Below are positions 53,055 to 60,736 of a stretch of DNA of 64,000 nt, in pieces. Numbering within the stretch: the first letter of the stretch is position 1; each line of letters starts with the position of its first letter. The position numbers were made by a program, and so were the translations under genes. Under the pieces are notes generated by a model. It had not been told where the DNA came from and did no database searches. It saw only the letters and a program-made list of their open reading frames with translations. The stretch is from Bradyrhizobium erythrophlei (lineage in GTDB: Bacteria > Pseudomonadota > Alphaproteobacteria > Rhizobiales > Xanthobacteraceae), in assembly GCA_900129675.1 (NCBI GenBank), contig FSRD01000001.1, forward strand, positions 3,151,501 to 3,215,500. The letters are read 5' to 3'.

Positions 53055-54203
53055 TCAGGTTTGAATGCTGCGTCCGCTCAACGCGGCGTGGCGGCGATAG
53101 TGGTGGGCGCTGCCGCCGAACAGCGTGTCGAAGGCGAGCAGCCGCTTGAAGTAGGAACCGATGTCGAGCTCTTCGGTAACGCCCATGGCGCCGTGCAGCT
53201 GAACCGATTGCTCGGCGACGAAGCGCGCGCATTTGCCGATTTTTGCTTTCGCGCCCGACGCGGCGCGGCTGCGCGCGGTGGGTTCGGCGTCGACCATCAG
53301 CGCCGCGCGCAACGCCATCGAGCGGGCCTCGTCGCATTGCATCGCCATGTCGGCGAGGCGGTGACGGATCACCTGATTGGCCGACAGCGGCCGGCCGAAC
53401 TGCTTTCGCATTTTGGTGTATTCGAGCGTGGTGTCGAGCAGGGTCTGCATGATGCCGACCGCCTCGGCGCCAAGGGCTGCCATCGCGCGGTCGACGACGG
53501 CTTCGATCGCCGGCAGCGCGTCGCTGCCGTCGCCCAGCAACGCGTCCGCAGGGAGACGAACATCCCTGAGATCAAGATTGCAGGCGCGGCCGCCGCCTAA
53601 TCTTGGAAAATCGCGCGACGCGAGCCCTGGCATGCCTGCCGGCATCAGGAACAAGCACAATTTTCCGGGCGTACCGTTGTCGCCGGCGACCCGCGCCGAG
53701 ACGATGATCTGGCCGGCCGCGTTGCCGTCGAGCACCGCGGTCTTCTGGCCGTCGAGACGCCAGCCATCGGAGGTCTTGCTTGCCGTCGTTGCAACCTTGG
53801 CCAGATCGAAGCGCGCCGCGCGCTCCGAATGCGCGAACGCCAGATAAAGCGAACCGTCGGCGATCCCGGGCAACAGCGCCTGCTTCTGCGCCTCGCTGCC
53901 GCATTCCGATATCAGCGCAGCACCGATCACCACCGTCGAGAGATAGGGTTCGGAGACGAGGCCGCGCCCGAACGCCTCCATCAAAATGCCAGTCTCGATG
54001 GCGCCGCCGCCAAGCCCGCCATAATTTTCCGGAATCGGCAGCGCCAGCCAGCCGAGATCGGCGAACTGTTTCCAGATCGCCGCACTGAAGCCGAGCGGAT
54101 CGCTGGCCTGGCGCCGGCGATGATCGGCATCATAGGTCTCGCTGACAAAGCGGTCGGCACTTTCGCGCAGCAGCCGCTGCTCGTCGCTCAAGGTAAGGTC
54201 CAT
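53055..54203 (-). CDS. Acyl-CoA dehydrogenase (second of two)
   Basis: A 382-residue acyl-CoA dehydrogenase-fold protein: MDLTLSDEQRLLRESADRFV, LGWLALPIPENYGGLGGGAIE, YLAFAHSERAARFDLAKV, and the C-terminal QSVQLHGAMGVTEELDIGSYF. The SEPGSGSD-type loop of its partner is replaced by AFAHSERAAR, as in the small partner of heteromeric enzymes (PimD type). So the two products probably form one heteromeric dehydrogenase. Middle gene of the operon, starting five bases after the hydratase gene. Confidence 0.9.
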   Translation of the reverse strand: MDLTLSDEQRLLRESADRFVSETYDADHRRRQASDPLGFSAAIWKQFADLGWLALPIPENYGGLGGGAIETGILMEAFGRGLVSEPYLSTVVIGAALISECGSEAQKQALLPGIADGSLYLAFAHSERAARFDLAKVATTASKTSDGWRLDGQKTAVLDGNAAGQIIVSARVAGDNGTPGKLCLFLMPAGMPGLASRDFPRLGGGRACNLDLRDVRLPADALLGDGSDALPAIEAVVDRAMAALGAEAVGIMQTLLDTTLEYTKMRKQFGRPLSANQVIRHRLADMAMQCDEARSMALRAALMVDAEPTARSRAASGAKAKIGKCARFVAEQSVQLHGAMGVTEELDIGSYFKRLLAFDTLFGGSAHHYRRHAALSGRSIQT

Positions 54204-54208
54204 CTGGT

Positions 54209-55072
54209 CTACTTCGCTACGGCCGGTTTTCTGACGGAAGGATGAAGTCCCGCGGGATCCACCACCATTCCGAATTCCTGCAGATTATGCGCGTGACAGA
54301 GCTGATGCAGCGCGAACGCCTGCTCGATTGCGGCCGGCTGCCCCATGACGTCGACCGAACGATTGACGGCTTCCTTGGTCAGTTTCAGCGCAAAGGCGGG
54401 TTTGGCCGCGATCTTCTGCGCCAGCGTCATGACAAATGACGAAAGCTCCGCGCGTGGCACCACGTGATTGACCATGCCGAGCCGGTGCGCTTCCTCGGCG
54501 CTCCAGACGTCGGCGGTGAACAGCAACTCCTTGGCCTTGCGCGGACCGAGCTCCCAGGGATGCACGAACCATTCGACGCCGCAGACGCCCATAGTGACTA
54601 CGGGATCGCAGAATTCCGCGTCCTGGCTGGCGACGATGAGGTCGCAGGCCCAGGCCAGCATCAGCCCGCCGGCGATGCACTTGCCGTGAACTTCCGCGAT
54701 CATGGGCTTTGCCAGATTGCGCCAGCGCCGCGTGATCTGCAGGTAAATCTCCTGCTCGCGCGCGAAGCGGCCATGGGCATTGGGTTCGGCAAAGCCGCCC
54801 CAATTTCCGACCGCCGGAAAATCGACGCCGGCGGCGTTTTTACCTCCGGGACGCAGATCGTGGCCGGCGGAGAAATGCGGGCCGTTGCCGGCAAGGATGA
54901 TGACCTTGATCGCGTCATCCTGCACCGCCTGGTCGAAGGCGGCGTTGAGATCGTAGGTCATCTGCAGGTTTTGAGCGTTGCGTGCCTCGGGCCGGTTCAT
55001 CACGATCCGCGCGATGGACGGCACCGGCCGCTCGACGATGATGGTCTCGAACGTGTTTTCTGTTGTTTTCAT
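54209..55072 (-). CDS. Enoyl-CoA hydratase/isomerase family protein
   Basis: A 287-residue crotonase-fold enzyme with a good GGAGG site before the ATG at 55072. Motifs are VIILAGNGPHFSAGHDLRPGG (first oxyanion loop), KPMIAEVHGKCIAGGLMLAWACDLIVAS (second oxyanion loop) and GMVNHVVPRAELSS. The usual catalytic glutamate pair is not evident (the loop reads VVTMGVCGVEWFVHPWELG), so the reaction may differ from simple hydration. First gene of an operon with the two dehydrogenases; it diverges from lemA. Confidence 0.88.
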   Translation of the reverse strand: MKTTENTFETIIVERPVPSIARIVMNRPEARNAQNLQMTYDLNAAFDQAVQDDAIKVIILAGNGPHFSAGHDLRPGGKNAAGVDFPAVGNWGGFAEPNAHGRFAREQEIYLQITRRWRNLAKPMIAEVHGKCIAGGLMLAWACDLIVASQDAEFCDPVVTMGVCGVEWFVHPWELGPRKAKELLFTADVWSAEEAHRLGMVNHVVPRAELSSFVMTLAQKIAAKPAFALKLTKEAVNRSVDVMGQPAAIEQAFALHQLCHAHNLQEFGMVVDPAGLHPSVRKPAVAK

Positions 55073-55231
55073 GGATCCTCCCGGGATCGAGTTGAACCAT
55101 GATGACTAGTTCGGAGACTGATAGGCAAGAGCTATCAGCCGCAAAAAATGAATCTGGACGCGGCCTCGCGCGGGATTACCTCGCGAGATCGTTCTGATAC
55201 GTTGGCGGAAGGTTTCACCGGGAGGACTTCG

Positions 55232-55843
55232 ATGCGTAAATTTTGGACCGTGCTGGCGGCGCTGGCGACGCTGAGCCTGACCAATTGCGGCTATAACGCG
55301 ATCCAGACCAATGACGAACAGGTCAAGTCGAATTGGTCGGAGGTCGTCAACCAGTATCAGCGCCGCGCCGACCTCGTGCCTAACCTGGTCAACTCGGTGA
55401 AGGGCTTTGCGCAACAGGAAAAGGACGTGCTGCTGGGGGTCACCAACGCCCGCGCCAAGGTCGGCAGCATTCAGGCGACGCCCGAAGTGCTCAACGATCC
55501 CGCGGCTTTCCAGAAGTTTACCGCAGCCCAGGGTGAACTCTCGAGCGCGCTGTCGCGATTGCTGGTCGTGACCGAGAACTATCCGCAGCTGAAATCGGAT
55601 GCCTTGTTTCGCGATCTGATGGCGCAGCTCGAGGGCACCGAGAACCGCATCACGGTGGCGCGCAACCGCTACATCAAATCGGTGCAGGACTATAATGTCG
55701 GCATCCGCACCTTTCCGAACAATTTGACCGCGATGATGTTCGGCTACAAGGAAAAGCCGAATTTTTCGGTCGAGAACGAGAAGGAAATCTCGACGGCGCC
55801 AAAAGTCGACTTCAATCCCGCGCCGGCGGCCCCGTCGAAATAG
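55232..55843 (+). CDS. lemA: LemA family protein
   Basis: A 203-residue protein from the ATG at 55232 behind GGAGGA. An N-terminal hydrophobic segment (WTVLAALATLSLTNC) ends in a cysteine that is not in a perfect lipobox, so it is either a lipoprotein or an N-terminal anchor. The helical LemA core is clear: VKSNWSEVVNQYQRRADLVPNLVNSVKGFA, written in parts as SNWSEVVNQYQRRADLVPNL, then YPQLKSDALFRDLMAQLEGTENRI and ARNRYIKSVQDYN. LemA proteins usually lie beside TPM-domain genes, as here. Envelope function, exact role unknown. Confidence 0.93.
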   Translation: MRKFWTVLAALATLSLTNCGYNAIQTNDEQVKSNWSEVVNQYQRRADLVPNLVNSVKGFAQQEKDVLLGVTNARAKVGSIQATPEVLNDPAAFQKFTAAQGELSSALSRLLVVTENYPQLKSDALFRDLMAQLEGTENRITVARNRYIKSVQDYNVGIRTFPNNLTAMMFGYKEKPNFSVENEKEISTAPKVDFNPAPAAPSK

Positions 55844-55880
55844 CCAATAGTAATAGCCAAAAAGCAAGAATTTGATCGCG

Positions 55881-56795
55881 ATGAACGCTGCAAGAGCCAT
55901 TCTGCTTGCGCTGCTGCTGGGCTGGATCTTTCCAGGCTTGTCGCCAGCTTTGGCCGACGTCGCGGTGCCGCCGCTGGTGGGGCGCGTCGTCGACCAGACC
56001 GGAACACTGTCCGGTGGCGAACTTGACTCGCTTCAGCAAATCCTGAGGGATTTCGAAGCGAGGAAAGGCAGCCAGATCGCGGTCCTGATCGTGCCGACCA
56101 CCGCGCCCGAGACAATCGAGCAATATTCACTGCGGGTCGCCGAGGCCTGGAAGATCGGCCGCAAGAGGATCGACGACGGCGCCATTCTTGTGGTCGCCAA
56201 GAACGACCACAGGCTTCGCATCGAGGTCGGCTACGGCCTCGAAGGCGCGCTGACCGACATCACCTCAAAACGTATCATCGACGAAATCATCACGCCGAGA
56301 TTCCGCAACGGCGATTTTGCCGGCGGCATTTCTGCGGGCGTCGACCAAATGATCCGCGTCATCGATGGTGAAAAATTGCCGGCGCCGGAGCTGCCGAAGC
56401 GGCAAAGTTCGACGAGGTCGTTCGATCCGACCGACCTGTTCAATCCGTTCCTCATCATCCCGGTGCTGCTGTTCGGCGGCATGATGCGGAGCGTGCTGGG
56501 CCGGCTGGTCGGATCGGCCGTATCCGGCGGCCTGGTCGCGCTGATCGCCTGGTTCTTCTTTGGTTCGCTGCTCGCGGCGGCGCTCTCGGGCGTGGTCGCG
56601 TCGTTGTTCGTGATGTTCAGCGACAGCATCACTGCGCCTGCGCCGGGCGGTCGCGGCAGGGGCGGCGGCTGGTCCGGTGGCGGTTATAGCGGCGGCGGTT
56701 CCTGGTCCAGCGGCGGCAGCAGTAGCAGCAGTTCGAGCGACAGCGGCGGCGGTGGCGGCAGCTTCGGCGGCGGCGGCGCGTCTGGAAGCTGGTAG
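55881..56795 (+). CDS. TPM-domain (YgcG-type) membrane protein
   Basis: About 304 residues from the ATG at 55881; a TTG at 55872 is three codons upstream. A signal peptide (LLALLLGWIFPGLSPALA) leads to the TPM domain (VVDQTGTLSGGELDSLQQIL, IAVLIVPTT, DDGAILVVAKNDHRLRIEVGYGLEGALTD in parts). Two membrane segments follow (residues about 190-250), then a glycine/serine-rich tail typical of this family (GGGWSGGGYSGGGSW). It sits 37 bp after lemA and 13 bp before a second TPM gene. Confidence 0.9.
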   Translation: MNAARAILLALLLGWIFPGLSPALADVAVPPLVGRVVDQTGTLSGGELDSLQQILRDFEARKGSQIAVLIVPTTAPETIEQYSLRVAEAWKIGRKRIDDGAILVVAKNDHRLRIEVGYGLEGALTDITSKRIIDEIITPRFRNGDFAGGISAGVDQMIRVIDGEKLPAPELPKRQSSTRSFDPTDLFNPFLIIPVLLFGGMMRSVLGRLVGSAVSGGLVALIAWFFFGSLLAAALSGVVASLFVMFSDSITAPAPGGRGRGGGWSGGGYSGGGSWSSGGSSSSSSSDSGGGGGSFGGGGASGSW

Positions 56796-56808
56796 AAAGA
56801 GCTGGGAC

Positions 56809-57306
56809 ATGGGTATCAAGCGCATCGGCAAGCATCTTCTCCATCACCATTGGTGGCTGCGGCGCTATTTTCCGCGAAGCGTGCTTGATGCGATCGAGCG
56901 GGCGATCAGGGCCGGCGAGACCACGCATTCCGGCCAGGTCCGCTTTGTGGTGGAAGGCGCGCTCGACGGCGCTCCGCTGTTTCGCGATCAGCCGGCGCGG
57001 GAGCGGGCGCTGGATATTTTCTCGCAATTGCGGATTTGGGACACCGCCCACAACAACGGCGTGCTGATCTATCTGCTGCTCGCCGACCGCGATGTCGAAA
57101 TCATCGCCGACCGCGGCATCGACGCCAAGGTCGGCGCGGCCGGCTGGGAGAAGATCTGCAGAGAGATGGAGACGGATTTTAGGGCGGCCAGGTTCGAGCG
57201 CGGCGCGATCAAGGGGATCGAGGCGGTGTCGCGGCAACTGGCGGCGCATTTTCCCGGCCGCGGCGGCGGACCGAACGAACTGCCGGATGCGCCGGTGGTG
57301 ATGTAG
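56809..57306 (+). CDS. Second TPM-domain protein
   Basis: A 165-residue protein starting at the ATG at 56809 (MGIKRIGKHLLHHHWW). The TPM-type core is AIERAIRAGETTHSGQVRFV, LRIWDTAHNNGVLIYLLLAD and EIIADRGIDAKVG. It has no signal peptide or clear membrane helix, so it may face the cytoplasm. The lemA-TPM-TPM order is a standard envelope-related trio. A longer in-frame start at 56677 lies inside the preceding gene's glycine-rich tail and is rejected. Confidence 0.88.
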   Translation: MGIKRIGKHLLHHHWWLRRYFPRSVLDAIERAIRAGETTHSGQVRFVVEGALDGAPLFRDQPARERALDIFSQLRIWDTAHNNGVLIYLLLADRDVEIIADRGIDAKVGAAGWEKICREMETDFRAARFERGAIKGIEAVSRQLAAHFPGRGGGPNELPDAPVVM

Positions 57307-57728
57307 CTCACCACACCGGCCTAAACCAATGGATAGTCGGTTCCATCCGATTCCATGTGCGAGCCTACCTCGGTACCGTTTGGCCATACCCGCGTGCAAT
57401 GGCGTCAGCCGGCGCTGGGTGCTACCGATCAAGTTAGAAGTGGCAAGCGGAATGCAAAGCAGCGGAACCGGACCCACGAGGCGGCAGCTGCAAGACAAGG
57501 TCGGCGGCGTAACGCCCGCCGGCCTTTTTCTTGATCAGGGGCGATCTGAATTTCTCGACATTTTGCCAATAGCGCGTCACCTCGCATGATCGCTGGCGGA
57601 CCGGTTGCTTGCGCAGTCGCGTACAAATCAACTCATTCGCCTACAAGCTCGATCCTTCGACAGGGCGTATCCTGCATGAAAACTGGTGCGGACGAATTTG
57701 TGCTTGCCACGAATGCGAGGCGGACGCA
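57307..57728. other. Intergenic region before the AraC gene
   Basis: This 420-bp stretch has no supported gene. Short frames exist on both strands (for example minus 57434-57631) but lack ribosome sites and recognisable motifs. The AraC frame is open back to 57609, yet the ATG at 57729 is the first one with a normal domain start. Confidence 0.35.
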
Positions 57729-58808
57729 ATGAGCTTGCGGTTCAACGAATTGGCGCAAAGGCGCCTCAGGACGGGCCCAGAAGATAAAGTTTATCAGGTC
57801 GTGAAGCTCGCGAGGGTTATCGACGCGCTGGCGGTGGAGGGAATCTCGGTGGAGAACGCACTTGCTGGCGTGCGTATATCCAGAAATGCAACGTCTTCGC
57901 CTGCCACGCGCGTCTCGCTCAATCAAATCATCGAATGTTACCGCAACGCCAATAAGCTTTGTCGTAATCCCCATTTTGCCTATAGCGCTGGCCTGCGATT
58001 CCACGTCACCGACTACGGGATGTATGGTTTCGCCATGCTCAGCAGCACGAATTATCGCCGAACTATGCAATTCGCAGTGAAGTACCATCAGCTCGCGACA
58101 CCACTTGCCGACATTGACTTTAAGGAGGCGGGCGGCTGCGGGATCTGGACAATTACTCCGATGGCGCATCCACACATTGATGCTTCCCTTTACAGGTTTC
58201 TCGTTGAAATGCAGTTTGGCATTACCGTATCGCTTCACCGCGACTTCATAGGACCTTCGTTTGCCGGGCGGGAGCTCCATGTCACTTATGGTGCGCCGGA
58301 CGACGCGCCAAAGTATTTGGAGATGTTTGGATGTCCGGTGTTGTTCGGCCAATCCGAGAATCAGCTTCGGTTTGACGCGGCATGGCTCGATCGCACGCCG
58401 AATCTCGGACACGAAATAACCTATTTGACGGTGGTCGAGCTATGCGATCGCCTGATGGAGGATCTTCAGCTTCGCGTTGGGCTGGCTGGCAAAGTTCGGC
58501 AACTTCTCCTGACCAATTTGCTGCAACCGTTAAGTTTCAGCGACGTTGCAAGCGATCTAAACATGAGCACTCGCACGCTTCGAAGAAAGCTGCGCGAAGA
58601 AAAAACATCTTTCCGCAACTTGGTTGATGAACTGCGCACGGAAATGGCAATTAGATATCTGCGTGAAACGGACCTGACGGTCGAACACATTTCTGAGTCA
58701 CTGGGCTTTAGCGACGTCGCTGGTTTCAGGCAGGCATTCCGCCGCTGGACCAAGGTGGCGCCGCATAAGTTCAGGACGATGTCCGGCGAGACTGCGGTAT
58801 CCGCCTAA
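57729..58808 (+). CDS. AraC-family transcriptional regulator
   Basis: About 359 residues from the ATG at 57729. The N-terminal two-thirds match the arabinose-binding-like domain of OruR/ArgR-type regulators (VIDALAVEGISVENALAGV, AYSAGLRFHVTDYGMYGFAM). The C-terminal AraC double helix-turn-helix is intact: PLSFSDVASDLNMSTRTLRR, then MAIRYLRETDLTVEHISESL and SDVAGFRQAFRRWTKVAPHK. No adjacent enzyme gene indicates the inducer. By eye the region is less GC-rich than the core genes, which fits an accessory origin. Confidence 0.88.
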   Translation: MSLRFNELAQRRLRTGPEDKVYQVVKLARVIDALAVEGISVENALAGVRISRNATSSPATRVSLNQIIECYRNANKLCRNPHFAYSAGLRFHVTDYGMYGFAMLSSTNYRRTMQFAVKYHQLATPLADIDFKEAGGCGIWTITPMAHPHIDASLYRFLVEMQFGITVSLHRDFIGPSFAGRELHVTYGAPDDAPKYLEMFGCPVLFGQSENQLRFDAAWLDRTPNLGHEITYLTVVELCDRLMEDLQLRVGLAGKVRQLLLTNLLQPLSFSDVASDLNMSTRTLRRKLREEKTSFRNLVDELRTEMAIRYLRETDLTVEHISESLGFSDVAGFRQAFRRWTKVAPHKFRTMSGETAVSA

Positions 58809-58978
58809 TCACCTGGATATTGGCCGGTTTCACCAGCTTTTTGGCCGAAACCAATCTTTTTCTTGGCTCAAATTGTCGCTAGATCCTCTTTTCGGTTTGG
58901 ACAGCCATGGGAGCTATCGCGAACTGCGGCTGGAGCCGTTTTACTGCGCTCACCGTCTGAGCCGAGGAACTGCGCCGC

Positions 58979-59716
58979 ATGAACGAGAGTATCCACGGAG
59001 AAAGGACCGCCTCTGAGCTGCAAGATCGGGTAACCGAGCTCATCGAGCAACAGACGGCCATCTCGGAAGTGCTGCGCGCCATTGCGAGCTCGCCGCACGA
59101 CTTGCAGCCCATCTTCGACGCCATCCTCGACAGCGCCACACGTCTCTGCCGAGCAGACGCAGGCAGCTTACGTCTCTCTGATGAAAGCGGCTTTCGTCTC
59201 GTGGCGGTGCGAGCGGACCCCCTTTGGGTTAGTCAGCTGTGGTCATCATTTTCAGTGCTCGAAAAGGGGAGCTTTCGGAATCGATTAGCCACAAGCAGGT
59301 TACCCACCCACATCCCTAAATTGACGGCAGTTGAAGGCGATCGTCGGGACGATTTTTGGATCGCGGCGGTGAACGCAGGTTTTCGAACGGGCCTGGTTGT
59401 GCCGTTACTCAAAGACAATGAGATAGTCGGGATGATTATTCTGGGCCGCAAACAGGTGCAGCCGTTCACCGACAAACAGATTTCCTTATTCGGGGACTTC
59501 GCTGCGCAAGCCACCATTGCCCTGGAGAGCACCCGCCGCGAGCGGCAATATCGCGAAGCGCAGATGGCGCTGGCGCACGCGAACCGCATCACGACGATCG
59601 GCCAATTGACAGCCTCGATCACCCATGAAGTGAGCCAGCCGATCACAGCAACGGTCACATACGCGTTAGCCGCTCGGCGCTGGCTAAGCCGGAGCCACCG
59701 GATTTCGGCGAGGTGA
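58979..59716 (+). CDS. Sensor histidine kinase, N-terminal half (frameshifted)
   Basis: A 245-residue frame with a short coiled start (DRVTELIEQQTAISEVLRAI), a GAF domain (residues about 35-190: LQPIFDAILDSATRLCRADA, GLVVPLLKDNEIVGMIILGR, FTDKQISLFGDFAAQATIAL) and the H-box of a HisKA domain (TTIGQLTASITHEVSQPI). After ARRWLSRS the frame ends early. The sequence continues in another frame as KPEPPDFGE, which joins to the next ORF. A one-base deletion near 59680-59695 explains this. It is an inactive kinase unless the break is an assembly error. Confidence 0.8.
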   Translation: MNESIHGERTASELQDRVTELIEQQTAISEVLRAIASSPHDLQPIFDAILDSATRLCRADAGSLRLSDESGFRLVAVRADPLWVSQLWSSFSVLEKGSFRNRLATSRLPTHIPKLTAVEGDRRDDFWIAAVNAGFRTGLVVPLLKDNEIVGMIILGRKQVQPFTDKQISLFGDFAAQATIALESTRRERQYREAQMALAHANRITTIGQLTASITHEVSQPITATVTYALAARRWLSRSHRISAR

Positions 59717-60264
59717 GCGAGGCGCTCGCCGGTATCATAACGGAGGGTAATCGTGCGAGCGAGGTCATCGGGCGAACCCGCGCGCTCATAAAAAAAGCGC
59801 CTCCTCGGAAGGATGCGTTCTCCATCAACAACGCGATTCTCGAAGTCGTGGCGCTGACCCGCACCGAAGCAGCGAACAATGGCGTGTCGGTACGGACGAA
59901 GCTCGCAGAAGGGCTGCCGCCTGTCCAGGGAGATCGGGTCCAGCTGCAACAAGTGATGCTGAACTTGATCGTCAATGCCATCCAGTCGATGAGTGGCGTT
60001 GAGGACGGCAACCGCGAATTGCACGTCAGCACCGTGAGTATTGAGCCGGAGGGCATGTGCGTCGCGGTGCGGGACACCGGACCGGGGCTGAGCCCGCAGA
60101 GCCTCTCGCGTCTGTTCGAGCCATTCTACACGACCAAGCCCGAGGGCATGGGCTTGGGCCTGTCTATCTGCCGCTCGATCATCGAAGCCCACGGCGGACG
60201 GCTGTGGGCGATCCCGTGCGAACCGCAGGGTGCTCTCTTTCAGTTTACGATCCCTGCCACCTGA
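59713..60264 (+). CDS. Sensor histidine kinase, C-terminal half (frameshifted)
   Basis: A 183-residue frame beginning at a GTG (59713) that overlaps the previous stop (GTGA). It holds the rest of the HisKA helix (EALAGIITEGNRASEVIGRTRALIKKAPPRKD, read in parts) and a full HATPase domain: N-box LQQVMLNLIVNAIQSM, G1-box VRDTGPGLSPQSL, F-box LFEPFYTTKPEGMGLGLSI. Both pieces together equal a normal GAF-HisKA-HATPase kinase of the rhizobial PAS/GAF type. No response-regulator gene is adjacent. Confidence 0.8.
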   Translation: MSEALAGIITEGNRASEVIGRTRALIKKAPPRKDAFSINNAILEVVALTRTEAANNGVSVRTKLAEGLPPVQGDRVQLQQVMLNLIVNAIQSMSGVEDGNRELHVSTVSIEPEGMCVAVRDTGPGLSPQSLSRLFEPFYTTKPEGMGLGLSICRSIIEAHGGRLWAIPCEPQGALFQFTIPAT

Positions 60265-60354
60265 GCGGACCGATCGTGATCGAGTCGATGTCGCTCTTTG
60301 GCACAAACCGGCGGTTTGAGGTCGGGCAGAGCATGTCCACACTGTCCGGGTGTT

Positions 60355-60525
60355 TCAGACATCAACTTGGCGAGGTCGCGAGTGCAGGCCTTCGATCTGG
60401 AGTTTCGTCCGGATCGACCAGACGTGTTTAGGTCGCAGCGGTGGCTTTGCCCCGGTCAGCTTACCCTTGTTCCACGGCACTCGCTTGGGCGCGGCGGGCG
60501 CATTCACTGGATCCTGCATGGTCAT
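60355..60525 (-). pseudogene. Internally deleted tyrosine recombinase (integrase) remnant
   Basis: A 56-residue frame from the ATG at 60525 with GAGG upstream. Its first 46 residues (NAPAAPKRVPWNKGKLTGAK, then PPLRPKHVWSIRTKLQIEG) match, from memory, the conserved start of a site-specific integrase of about 200 residues common in rhizobia and other proteobacteria. Straight after LQIEG the frame jumps to HSRPRQVDV and stops; full-length members also end in QVDV. So most of the gene, with the catalytic RHRY residues, has been deleted. It marks old mobile-element activity between the kinase and cyclase genes. Confidence 0.65.
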
Positions 60526-60736
60526 ACTCCTCGGTTCGGTTACAGAGGTCGAGAAGCATGTGTCCACCGGATTGGCATTGGAATTAGGTCAGTTTTCGGG
60601 CCAAAGCGGACTTCGCATCCAGCTCGGCGGCCAAGGGTCTGTAGCGATTGACCCGTTTCGGACATGAGCATAGCCGGACATCGGCCCACAATCCTGCTAT
60701 ATAACCATTCAATTTCCCCAAGCATGGGGGTGCATC

